Origin: a virus
Direction: 5' to 3' (one strand)
Length of the DNA: 64,000 bases
IMG/VR virus record: IMGVR_UViG_3300032249_001164
Coordinates: 1-64,000 of that record
Positions 48,383-55,151 of the stretch are shown piece after piece. How positions within the stretch are numbered: position 1 is the stretch's first letter; each line of letters opens with the position of its first letter. The notes beneath the pieces were generated by a model. It ran no database searches. It saw only the letters and a list, made by a program, of their open reading frames with translations, and was not told the origin of the DNA. Both the position numbers and the translations under genes were made by a program.

Positions 48383-48807
48383 GAATAATAAAAAACGGGG
48401 GAACTGGTTTTTGGTTGTTGGGGCATCGGCCCATTAGCGGCCTTTAGTGCAGATTTAGCTAGGTCAAGTTGCTCATGCAAAATGGCATGGCGTCGTCGCG
48501 TTCGCGCTGCAAAACTTTCCCACGCCTCTTCTCTTGTCGGATAAGCAAGGCGTTTCCTGCCAGACGCAAGAACGAATTTAGGTTTTGGGAAGAGCGCTCC
48601 GATTCGAGTTACCCAGCCGCCTGCTGGCGTCACCTTTTTTACCGTAAACTCAGTCAGGATCAGTTCAATGACGGGAAAAACAGGACTAGCGCGTTTCTCG
48701 TCAAAACTGTAATTGTCTTCAAGTTTCCTGAAAGCATCAAACCGATACAGGATTTGTCCAACTACAAACGATTCTTTTTTAGTGTCTTTAGCGTCGAATT
48801 GAAACAT
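48379..48807 (-). CDS. Hypothetical protein upstream of tmk
   Basis: A 142-aa protein. SFVVGQILYRFDAFRKLEDN, ELILTEFTVKKVTPAGGWVT, RKRLAYPTREEAWESFAART and a C-terminal charged helix (LHEQLDLAKSALKAANGPMP). This looks like a small phage protein of the 'T-x-E-E-A-x-x-x-F' type. The end is joined to tmk by ATGA. No function is known. Confidence 0.6.
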   Translation of the reverse strand: MFQFDAKDTKKESFVVGQILYRFDAFRKLEDNYSFDEKRASPVFPVIELILTEFTVKKVTPAGGWVTRIGALFPKPKFVLASGRKRLAYPTREEAWESFAARTRRRHAILHEQLDLAKSALKAANGPMPQQPKTSSPVFYYS

Positions 48808-48905
48808 GTCGAGGTGATGGCGAGGGTCGGGAGGGTGGTAACTGCGATTACGATTGCATAAACCAGCAGCCAGGAAAATCCAATTGCCAGCAGGCTGTTG
48901 ATCAC
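48762..48905 (-). CDS. Possible small single-membrane-span protein
   Basis: A 47-aa frame from a GTG (48905), six bases after the dcd stop. The N-terminal half is strongly hydrophobic (LLAIGFSWLLVYAIVIAVTT) and the end is basic (TLKTLKKNRL). It overlaps the first 46 bases of the next gene. Its spacing supports it as an operon member, but the start is GTG and no ribosome binding site stands out. Confidence 0.4.
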   Translation of the reverse strand: MINSLLAIGFSWLLVYAIVIAVTTLPTLAITSTCFNSTLKTLKKNRL

Positions 48906-48910
48906 TGTTT

Positions 48911-50557
48911 TCAAGCCCTCGCCAGCGTTACGCTCTCGATCTGACCCTGGTACTTACCTGACCGATCCTCGTAGCTAGTGCCGCATGGCTCACCACTGAA
49001 GAACAGAGCCTGTACGATTCCTTCGTTGGCATAAATTCGTACATCGGCATCGCTACTATTGCTGAACTCCAGTGTTAAATGGCCATGCCACGAGTTACCT
49101 GTCCATGAAACCCTGCCTCGATGGCGCATTAAGAAAACGTGTGACGGCACCGTTAAGTCGTACACAAAGCCAGAGTACGGAATTTCTTCACAGTTTTCGG
49201 GTGAAATCCTTGACGGACTCGGATTGCGAGAGGAAAAGCGACAAACGTGGCTGGCAAATGTTTTTCCGTTAATGGTGCTTTCTTTTGCCCAGCATGTGGC
49301 GTAGTCTCCAATCTTGAGGCATATCTCCTGAAAGTCGTCAACCAACTGCTTGCTAACGCTGACATAGGTAGAGGTTTGGATATTTCCGTCAGAATGCATC
49401 ATGCCCTCGCGGATCAAGGCGAGTTGATCAGCTGGAAGATTGATATACTCCCTGGGAATGCGCTTATTGCGAGCGCCCCTGAATTGCATTAAGTAAAGGC
49501 AAGTTGCCTTGTGGTGAAATGCAAAACCGTACCCTGTCTCACTAAAGTTGACACCAAGAGATTGCAGGACTTCCTTGAAATAGGCTCGTTTGCGCTCTTT
49601 CGTGACAACAGCGAGCTTGATGACGTAGTTGCCGCCTGATTGCACATAGGTCGAGCCATCCCCCAGCCAGCACCCCAAGAATCTGAGCCATGCATTTGTC
49701 GGATATTCGCGCTCACCAATGGTCACAGTATTGCCAATCCTGGAGCCAAGCCAGTCAACATCCCGAGACAGGTAGAGATTGTGCTTGCCAAATACTGTCT
49801 GAGCCTCAACACGCTCAAACGGGTAGGCCATTGACGCCTTGCGACGGACGCCTGCAACTCGTCCAGGTGCATAGCCCGCCTCGGCCTCAATCCGCCGCTT
49901 GGAGATCGCTGCCCACATCATGTGGCCCGGAGTTACAACCTGCGAAACCACTTTGCTCTGAAATGAGAGCATTTTGCCATTAAAGTGATAGCGGTGGAAA
50001 TCTTGCACCGGCTGGTAGACGGCTTTCGTGTTATCCAGACACATAACCTCCTCGCCAGTGAGAACTTCTGAAATTAACTTCCATCCAGTTCTGCAGAGGA
50101 CTTCGGTATCTTCAGAGAGACACGCTTCACCCGGAGTTAGATTAGCAATTACCCCGCACCTAGCGTATGTACTTTTTCCAATGAAGAGAGCTGTAATATT
50201 AGGTGGTATTCTTAGGTGTTCTAGCGCTACGCCTAACCCGTAACTATGGTGCGGCAAGACGAAAAACTTTCCCCACCTGTCTTCCTGGAGTTCTACTGGC
50301 TGCAGGTTGATTTCACTGAATGCTTTTGGGTTGACCACCGTACCAGGTACGTGCCTGAAAACCAAAAACTCTTTTGGAGATAAGCGCAAGTCATAGCCGT
50401 AGCTACTGGCGCCGTAGCTAATGGCGGGTATCACAAGCTGACTGGCACCGTCTAGCGTTTCGCCGTGCTCAATACGACGAATCAGTTTAGGCACGAAGGG
50501 CGTAATCATGCCCTTTTCTGCCAGTAGCTTAATGGCTGTGTCGTTAAGGATGGTCAC
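48911..50557 (-). CDS. dcd: dCTP deaminase containing an intein
   Basis: A 548-aa protein from a GTG (GTGA overlap with the upstream gene). Residues 1-145 and 489-548 join to a normal dCTP deaminase of 205 aa: YDLRLSPKEFLVF, SYGLGVALEHLRIPPNITAL, IGKSTYARCGVIANLTPGEA, then SWHGHLTLEFSNSSDADVRI, YANEGIVQALFF, GKYQGQ. The intein interrupts between GEA and SWHGH, in the active-site region. The extein product would turn dCTP into dUTP (or dUMP in bifunctional forms) and so feed ThyX. Protein splicing is needed for activity. Confidence 0.92.
   Translation of the reverse strand: MTILNDTAIKLLAEKGMITPFVPKLIRRIEHGETLDGASQLVIPAISYGASSYGYDLRLSPKEFLVFRHVPGTVVNPKAFSEINLQPVELQEDRWGKFFVLPHHSYGLGVALEHLRIPPNITALFIGKSTYARCGVIANLTPGEACLSEDTEVLCRTGWKLISEVLTGEEVMCLDNTKAVYQPVQDFHRYHFNGKMLSFQSKVVSQVVTPGHMMWAAISKRRIEAEAGYAPGRVAGVRRKASMAYPFERVEAQTVFGKHNLYLSRDVDWLGSRIGNTVTIGEREYPTNAWLRFLGCWLGDGSTYVQSGGNYVIKLAVVTKERKRAYFKEVLQSLGVNFSETGYGFAFHHKATCLYLMQFRGARNKRIPREYINLPADQLALIREGMMHSDGNIQTSTYVSVSKQLVDDFQEICLKIGDYATCWAKESTINGKTFASHVCRFSSRNPSPSRISPENCEEIPYSGFVYDLTVPSHVFLMRHRGRVSWTGNSWHGHLTLEFSNSSDADVRIYANEGIVQALFFSGEPCGTSYEDRSGKYQGQIESVTLARA
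49094..50122 (-). other. Intein of 343 residues with LAGLIDADG-type homing endonuclease
   Basis: Encoded residues 146-488 of the dcd gene. Splicing block A: CLSEDTEVLCRTGWKLI (Cys1); block B: near VVSQVVTPGHMM (T-x-x-H). The endonuclease blocks are FLGCWLGDGS (first LAGLIDADG helix) and IREGMMHSDGN (second). Block F/G: SGFVYDLTVPSHVFLM ... VSWTGN followed by Ser+1. The penultimate residue is Gly rather than His, and the +1 residue is Ser. Such inteins spread by homing. Confidence 0.9.
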
Positions 50558-51009
50558 TTTGTTTTTGGGGGTTGTGGAAGAATGGGCAGTATTCCATCAG
50601 CGACTAAGGCTTGACGAATTAGTTCGCTAATGGTTGTGTGACGGGATTTTGCGGCATTGCAAAGGCGCTTGCGCTCATTTGTGTTGACACTTATTACAAC
50701 ACGTAGCGACCTTTTGGTGCCCCGTTCATCTGTTTTTTGCTTTTCCTGCAAGTCTTGTTGTTTGAGGAGTAGATAGCGGAGGAAAGAGGTTGTTCTAGGC
50801 TTGACTGGGGCATGGCTTTTGTTATTTGAGTTTTGTGTAGTTTGGTTGATGTGTTCGCATGGTGGGCCGAACCATGCCTCATCCTTTTCCCTGGTTCGCC
50901 AGACGTGGCCACAGGATCTACAGCATCGACGGCGAACTATGCTTTCAAAAGTGTCGTGCCTGCTTTCTTTGACGCAGATCGACACACTTCCGCATTCAGG
51001 GCAAAGCAT
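50554..51009 (-). CDS. Zinc-ribbon plus ribbon-helix-helix regulator
   Basis: A 151-aa protein. Residues 1-40 (MLCPECGSVSICVKESRHDT, then IVRRRCCRSCGHVWRTRE) match the N-terminal zinc ribbon of NrdR, the ribonucleotide reductase repressor (C3/C6 and C30/C33; R-R-R-x-C-x-x-C-x-x-x). No ATP-cone follows. Instead, after a linker, residues about 98-140 (SLRVVISVNTNERKRLCNAA, SRHTTISELIRQALVADG) form a ribbon-helix-helix. It lies just before the dCTP deaminase, so a role in nucleotide gene control is plausible. Confidence 0.7.
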   Translation of the reverse strand: MLCPECGSVSICVKESRHDTFESIVRRRCCRSCGHVWRTREKDEAWFGPPCEHINQTTQNSNNKSHAPVKPRTTSFLRYLLLKQQDLQEKQKTDERGTKRSLRVVISVNTNERKRLCNAAKSRHTTISELIRQALVADGILPILPQPPKTK

Positions 51010-51050
51010 TATTCAGGGGGTACATGGTCAATTAGTGCTTACGGGAGTTG

Positions 51051-51497
51051 TCACATCAATGGCTGATTGCTTCCTGAATTTTTAAATCGGAATCTTGATA
51101 GCTTTAGGTGATCTGGTATTGGTATGATGACTTCCATGTCACGCAGGGCGTCATTAGTAGTACGCCTTAGTTCCACAATGTCTTCGTGAGTCCAGGTTGC
51201 CCCGGAGAGACCCTGTACTGACAGGATTTCGGAGAGAATCTGCAGCTGCTTACGGGTGAACATTGTTGTTTCTTGGTGGGTTGGAGTAGTTTTCGTCTTC
51301 AGCTGGGCCAGAGTTGCCAGCAATGTGTCTACCTTTGCATTGTGCTCATCGGCACCACAGTCGCATTCATAGCCCTTTTGCTCATTACTGGAGCCGCCAT
51401 CAGCCTTGGGACAGGTATACCAGCTGTCTTCGCAGCAATAATGGTTGCGGCGAGCAAGTGTGGCTATTTCAGCGCAGAGCTGTTCGAGGTTGTTCAT
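51051..51497 (-). CDS. Cys/His-rich hypothetical phage protein
   Basis: A 148-aa protein from the ATG at 51497, MNNLEQLCAEIATLARRNHY. CCEDSWYTCPKADGGSSNEQ and YECDCGADEHNAKVDTLLAT match a phage family with the pattern 'C-x-D-x-W-Y-x-C-P-K ... C-x-C-G-A-D-x-H-N-A-x-V', probably zinc binding. The second half (ILSEILSVQGLSGATWTHED, IVELRRTTNDAL) is helical. The stop joins a neighbour by overlap (51494-51497). Confidence 0.65.
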   Translation of the reverse strand: MNNLEQLCAEIATLARRNHYCCEDSWYTCPKADGGSSNEQKGYECDCGADEHNAKVDTLLATLAQLKTKTTPTHQETTMFTRKQLQILSEILSVQGLSGATWTHEDIVELRRTTNDALRDMEVIIPIPDHLKLSRFRFKNSGSNQPLM

Positions 51498-51730
51498 GGA
51501 TAGAAAGGGCTTCTGTCTTGATTGGCTAGCCAGTTCCACCACTCACCCATCGTGTTGATAAATGCAAACATTCCAGGTTTGTCGTGATCATGGGCAATGA
51601 TCTCGTTCGTTAGCGGGTGAACGGAAGTCAAGCGCTTTTGGTTGCTCCAGTAAAAGCGACCAATGTGGCCGCCGTCACAGCCAATAGCCATCAATTCGGC
51701 TGGGGCGAAAGGTTTATCAAGGCAAGACAT
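51494..51730 (-). CDS. Small hypothetical protein
   Basis: A 78-aa protein, MSCLDKPFAPAELMAIGCDG, with IAHDHDKPGMFAFINTMGEW and a Trp-rich end. Its stop overlaps the next ATG by 4 nt and its start is 3 nt after the small membrane gene. Not recognised. Confidence 0.55.
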   Translation of the reverse strand: MSCLDKPFAPAELMAIGCDGGHIGRFYWSNQKRLTSVHPLTNEIIAHDHDKPGMFAFINTMGEWWNWLANQDRSPFYP

Positions 51731-51733
51731 GGA

Positions 51734-51868
51734 TTACTTATTTTTGTTGGAAGAGAGGATCAAGATGGTCATGACGCAGAGGCAAGTAAGTAAAGTAATT
51801 ACCACGAATGCGTTAAAAACTTTTTCAGCCGCTAGGAGCCAAAAGGTAATTGATAGCGGATCTATCAT
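51734..51868 (-). CDS. Small membrane protein (44 aa)
   Basis: MIDPLSITFWLLAAEKVFNA, then FVVITLLTCLCVMTILILSS and NKNK. One or two membrane segments fill the peptide. The ATG overlaps the stop of the next upstream gene (ATGA, 51865-51868) and the TAA lies 3 nt before the downstream ATG, so it fits exactly into the operon. It could act as a holin-like or host-membrane protein, but function is unknown. Confidence 0.55.
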   Translation of the reverse strand: MIDPLSITFWLLAAEKVFNAFVVITLLTCLCVMTILILSSNKNK

Positions 51869-52440
51869 TGCGTCTTCTCGGCGTGTCGGCTTTCAACTTG
51901 CTTGAGCAGCAGCGCCATCCTGTCAAGGGTTTCTTTTCGTTGCCAGTAATTAACGGTAGTGTGGCTCATGGTACCCAGCCACGCCCTAAGCACGTCAACC
52001 ATGACACAAAAATCCACAGCATCTATGGTAACTGGAAGTGAATTCGGAAGAAGTGGTGCCGAGATGGGTAACGGGGAGCTTGAGCCAACAGAAACACCAT
52101 CCACGTGATCAACTGTGTTTGCTTTTTTGACTTGCTCAGGGGTGAACGTCTCCCTGGCTTCAACAAGGTGAAAGATGCGTTTTTTGTATTTCCTCAGCAT
52201 CAGAACAATTTTCTTTGCTTCTTCAAGTGTGTCAAATCTTTGTGTGATCTCCCCGCCTCTGATGTTTTCTGACTTATGAATAGCAAACCTAACTCTCAGT
52301 AAATCTGTGTCAAAATATTCTTCAATGCGATAGTCGGGTTCTACACTGGCCTCGGGCTCCGAAAGGTGGCAGGGCTGGATCTCTGGGGAAGGCTTGTCTT
52401 GCGGAAGTGGCAGTTCGCCGAATGAAAGCTTTTGAGACAT
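51865..52440 (-). CDS. Hypothetical protein
   Basis: A 191-aa protein from the ATG at 52440, MSQKLSFGELPLPQDKPSPE; a longer frame to 52527 would start inside the promoter. The middle (YRIEEYFDTDLLRVRFAIHK, RFDTLEEAKKIVLMLRKYKK) looks like a small alpha/beta domain, and the C-terminal TVNYWQRKETLDRMALLLKQ is helical. Not recognised. It is the first gene of the operon driven from 52498-52527. Confidence 0.6.
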   Translation of the reverse strand: MSQKLSFGELPLPQDKPSPEIQPCHLSEPEASVEPDYRIEEYFDTDLLRVRFAIHKSENIRGGEITQRFDTLEEAKKIVLMLRKYKKRIFHLVEARETFTPEQVKKANTVDHVDGVSVGSSSPLPISAPLLPNSLPVTIDAVDFCVMVDVLRAWLGTMSHTTVNYWQRKETLDRMALLLKQVESRHAEKTQ

Positions 52441-52497
52441 GAGCGTGACTTTTCCTGAAATCGGGTTGCGTGGTATCGCGAGCCCGCTGGCACTTTG

Positions 52498-52527
52498 ATT
52501 ATCCCACACCCATAGGTGGCCTGTCAA
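52498..52527 (-). promoter_or_regulatory. Sigma-70 promoter for the operon 52440 to 51051
   Basis: Minus strand: TTGACA, 18 bp, GATAAT. Predicted start is about 50 nt upstream of the ATG at 52440. The plus-strand gene at 52626 reads away from it. Confidence 0.7.
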
Positions 52528-52625
52528 GACATTCGCCAGCAGGGATCACTGATGGCAGATCGAGGCGTTGACGAGCGGGATACGGGTGCTGGAAGAAAAA
52601 AAATGCAGTCCATGCCAGCCGTGAG

Positions 52626-53102
52626 GTGATTGGCTCGCAAAAACACGGAAAGGCTGTTTTCAATGGTAAACTGGTGCTGCCCGTTCAAAAAGAGCATTTT
52701 GCCGTGAAGCCTTGTAATTCCTTTCAGGTCAAGAAAATTTCTTTTGGCGACTGCGTAGCCTGGATATTACAGCTTAAAACTTTGGATGGTGATTTGTATT
52801 CCAGAACCTATAGACAAACGAAAGCCGCTCTCATGTCTGATGGTAGACAGGCTGCTGCTATAGGACTACTGGAAGCTCGTCGTGCTCTTCGGGAGTGCGT
52901 AAGGCAGGCTGATGCCGAGGACAGCACCAAAACTATTTACGATAGGTGGGAGACTAGGTGGTTAAACAATCTCCATAATTTCCATAGGCTTACATGGCAA
53001 GTCGATGCCGGGAATAACGCTAAGAATAATGCTAGAATTCTTGAGGTTGGGCTGACAGTTAGGCGGCCAGACAGTCCTTTTAGGTTTACGGGGGCAGGTT
53101 AA
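52626..53102 (+). CDS. Hypothetical protein
   Basis: A 158-aa protein from GTG 52626, whose G-T-G-A overlaps the stop of a 25-codon frame starting at 52551 (MADRGVDERDTGAGRKK...). It contains SFGDCVAWILQLKTLDGDLY, SRTYRQTKAALMSDGRQAAA, IGLLEARRALRECVRQADAE. Helical and basic, no known domain. It points away from the minus-strand genes. Confidence 0.55.
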   Translation: MIGSQKHGKAVFNGKLVLPVQKEHFAVKPCNSFQVKKISFGDCVAWILQLKTLDGDLYSRTYRQTKAALMSDGRQAAAIGLLEARRALRECVRQADAEDSTKTIYDRWETRWLNNLHNFHRLTWQVDAGNNAKNNARILEVGLTVRRPDSPFRFTGAG

Positions 53103-53203
53103 TGAGGAGTGGCTTGGGGTACGGTAATACTGGGGTGTAGGGTAATGTAATGATAATGGGGTAAGTTGTAAGCTAGGTTAGTTGTAAGGAAGGTGGTGGT
53201 GGA

Positions 53204-53440
53204 ATGGGGAAAAAAGTTAGGGAGGGGGGTAACCGTACACCACGCCCTCTCCAACCTCCCACCCCCCCTACATCCAACCTGCAAGATGTAACCTCATTTT
53301 TCGCAACCGCAAACCTATTAGACTTGACATACATTAAGCCAGATGGTGACTCAGGACATAGCATAACATATTGTTTGACTACATCTAACGGTGGTAGTGT
53401 AAGCTTGCACATGTTTGTGGGTCGAGTTAGGTTGAGATAG
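53204..53440 (+). CDS. Possible small hypothetical protein
   Basis: A 78-aa frame, MGKKVREGGNRTPRPLQPPT, preceded by AAGGAAGG about 10 nt upstream. The first 25 residues come from a G-rich/C-rich inverted-repeat tract and are low complexity; the rest (LQDVTSFFATANLLDLTYIK, PDGDSGHSITYCLTTSNGGS) is protein-like. A minus-strand frame in the same place (53173-53412) is a competing option. A hairpin lies downstream. Confidence 0.45.
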   Translation: MGKKVREGGNRTPRPLQPPTPPTSNLQDVTSFFATANLLDLTYIKPDGDSGHSITYCLTTSNGGSVSLHMFVGRVRLR

Positions 53441-53463
53441 AGAGAGGAGGGTTAGGTTGGGCT

Positions 53464-53483
53464 GGGGCCTATTGCTAGGCCCC
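53464..53483. terminator. Convergent hairpin
   Basis: GGGGCCTA-TTGC-TAGGCCCC is a perfect 8-bp stem between the convergent plus-strand gene ending at 53440 and the minus-strand gene ending at 53497. On the plus strand a T-rich tract (TTTACTTTTTA) follows about 12 nt later. Probably a bidirectional terminator. Confidence 0.55.
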
Positions 53484-53496
53484 GCAATTCTAGGGT

Positions 53497-54099
53497 TTAC
53501 TTTTTAGCGTAGAAGTCTCGAACTAATGCGATGCCACTAGGTCGCATAACAGCGAAGCGACCGGCCACGTTAGCCACTTGAGCTAACAGGTTAGTCTGAC
53601 CGCTGCCTGTCAGAACTTGCGACCATTTACGGGCTTTTTGTAGTTGGGGCGCTGTAGCTAGGACCGTCAGTAGTACCGGGACTGGCAGTAAGCCACCATT
53701 GGCAGCGCTTTCGCCAGCGTGCAGGCGGTGCCCTGCCCAGTCATTTTGCAATGCCGCCCAAATGACTAACAGCAATGGATCATGGCGCCTTGGCGGACAT
53801 ACAGGGCCGTCTAGGGCCGATAAATCCTTTGGCGCTGCCACAAAGGCCGGCTCACCCGCGATCTGGGCGCCCGGTCCTCTGGCGGGGAACCGTGCGGGAA
53901 GCTCCATGGGAACGGCAAGCGCTGCGGCAGCCGATACGGTGGCCGGTGACCAGGCCACGGGGAGAACCGCTGGCTTTGGCTTGGCAGATGCAACAACAGC
54001 AGACTGTCTCATTGCAGCGATCATCGCATCGAGCGATAGCAGCAGTCCAGAATCATCAGGTTCTGGCGCAGATACAACTTTCTTGGGTGCGCTGGTCAT
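53497..54099 (-). CDS. Hypothetical protein with helical hydrophobic C-terminal domain
   Basis: A 200-aa protein. The first 100 residues are Ala/Pro/Val-rich and poorly structured (SAAAALAVPMELPARFPARG), then RHDPLLLVIWAALQNDWAGH, LLPVPVLLTVLATAPQLQKA and LLAQVANVAGRFAVMRPSGI are hydrophobic helices. It ends FYAKK. Unlike neighbouring proteins in composition. A good promoter lies upstream. Not recognised. Confidence 0.6.
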   Translation of the reverse strand: MTSAPKKVVSAPEPDDSGLLLSLDAMIAAMRQSAVVASAKPKPAVLPVAWSPATVSAAAALAVPMELPARFPARGPGAQIAGEPAFVAAPKDLSALDGPVCPPRRHDPLLLVIWAALQNDWAGHRLHAGESAANGGLLPVPVLLTVLATAPQLQKARKWSQVLTGSGQTNLLAQVANVAGRFAVMRPSGIALVRDFYAKK

Positions 54100-54154
54100 G
54101 GCATGGTTTGCTAGGTGGATACAGCTTCGCCCTTGTGGCCGTTGCTGCCCTCAA

Positions 54155-54184
54155 ATTATAGGCGGTGAACCTGTTAGGTGGCAA
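54155..54184 (-). promoter_or_regulatory. Sigma-70 promoter for the 200-aa gene
   Basis: Minus strand: TTGCCA, 18 bp, TATAAT (perfect -10). Predicted start is about 50 nt upstream of the ATG at 54099. The rest of the gap 54100-54352 holds no gene I can support. Confidence 0.7.
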
Positions 54185-54352
54185 GCCCTGGCAGCTTTTA
54201 AGGTCTGGCGGTTCGCAAACCGTAACATTAGCCGGCTTCCAGCCTTTGCTTTTTCGCAATTTTGCTTGTGCTGCCAACGTGCTACCTGTCACCAGCTGCG
54301 GCCAGAATCGACCAAAAATGGCAAACTACAAACAATCGGAGCCGTGCTCCAA

Positions 54353-54550
54353 TTAACCTAAATCTCTTAAAGTCTTCAGTTCAGTAGCAACGGCGAGCCG
54401 CCAAACTATCACTACGCCAAACCACAATTCAATCAGCCAACGTGCAACGTATAAAGTATAGCCGAGCGGGATAGTGAACATAACAATTATCGCGTACTTT
54501 GTAGCGCAAACCCTATGTAAATACAGTTTGATGTAGGACCTGTAACCCAT
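54353..54550 (-). CDS. Small membrane protein
   Basis: A 65-aa protein, MGYRSYIKLYLHRVCATKYA, with two membrane segments (IIVMFTIPLGYTLYVARWLI and LWFGVVIVWRLAVATEL). Its first codons lie within the start of the heptanucleotide array (54542-54550). It may be real and its coding start was fixed by the array, or the frame may be chance; the strong hydrophobic pattern favours a real gene. Confidence 0.5.
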   Translation of the reverse strand: MGYRSYIKLYLHRVCATKYAIIVMFTIPLGYTLYVARWLIELWFGVVIVWRLAVATELKTLRDLG

Positions 54551-54891
54551 AAGCTGTAAGGTGTCAATCGTAACTTATGCCACGTAAAGTGCAAGGCATA
54601 AGGTGTAACTAGTAACCAGTAGCTAATAGTTTGTAAACTGTAAACTGTAAACTGTAACCTGTAAGGTGTAACCTACAACATGTAACCTGTAACCTACAAC
54701 ATGTAACCTACAACCTGCAACGTGTAACCTGTAAGGCGTAACGTGTAACCTGTAAGGCGTAACCTACAAGGTGCAACGTGTAACCTACAACCTACAACCT
54801 ACAACCTACAACCTGCAACCTACAGCCCGTAGCGTGCAAGGTGCAAGGTGCAGGGTGTGGCGTGTGGCGTGTGGCGTGTGGCGTGTGGCGT
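54542..54891. repeat. Heptanucleotide repeat array (50 consecutive units, consensus GTAACCT)
   Basis: From 54542 the plus strand can be read as 50 successive 7-mers with no insertion or deletion (54542 + 49x7 = 54885). Most fit G/A-T/C-A-A-C/G-C/G-T: GTAACCT (the commonest), GTAAACT x3, GTAAGGT, ACAACCT (five, four of them consecutive), GCAACGT, GCAAGGT x2; the last five are GTGGCGT. The array begins within the 65-aa gene's first codons. It resembles the short tandemly repeated heptamers (STRR) known from cyanobacteria. Confidence 0.92.
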
Positions 54892-55125
54892 GAATGATTT
54901 AATGTGTAAGGTGAATGGCTAAGCGAATGCAATTCAAGGCGCATACTGAGTGAATGGCTTTTAAGCTGTAATCCTGAATGAATGGTGAATGGCCGCGGCA
55001 TGTAACATCAAATGAATGGCCTCGGCAGATAATATTGCATGAATGGCTTTAGGGTTAAATGGGTGAATGCAATTTTGAATGAATGGCCTCAGGGTTGAAT
55101 GGGTGAATGAATGGCCGCGATACTG
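54892..55125. repeat. GAATGGC-rich repeat cluster
   Basis: Directly after the GTGGCGT units, the motif GAATGGC occurs about eight times, often in the form TGAATGAATGGCC followed by GCGG, TCGG or TCAGG. Spacing is irregular (roughly 14-49 nt), unlike the strict heptads before it. The cluster ends at 55125, and a few GTAACCT-type heptads (GCAACCT GTAACCT GTAGAG) follow before the 55152 gene stop. Confidence 0.75.
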
Positions 55126-55151
55126 AACCTGCAACCTGTAACCTGTAGAGT

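Noticed and set aside
54542-54891. CRISPR array
   Set aside because: The repeats are 7 nt with no spacers; no cas genes nearby.
54792-55001. A 69-codon minus-strand frame
   Set aside because: It is translated repeat DNA (His/Thr/Leu-rich periodic peptide) and has no independent support.
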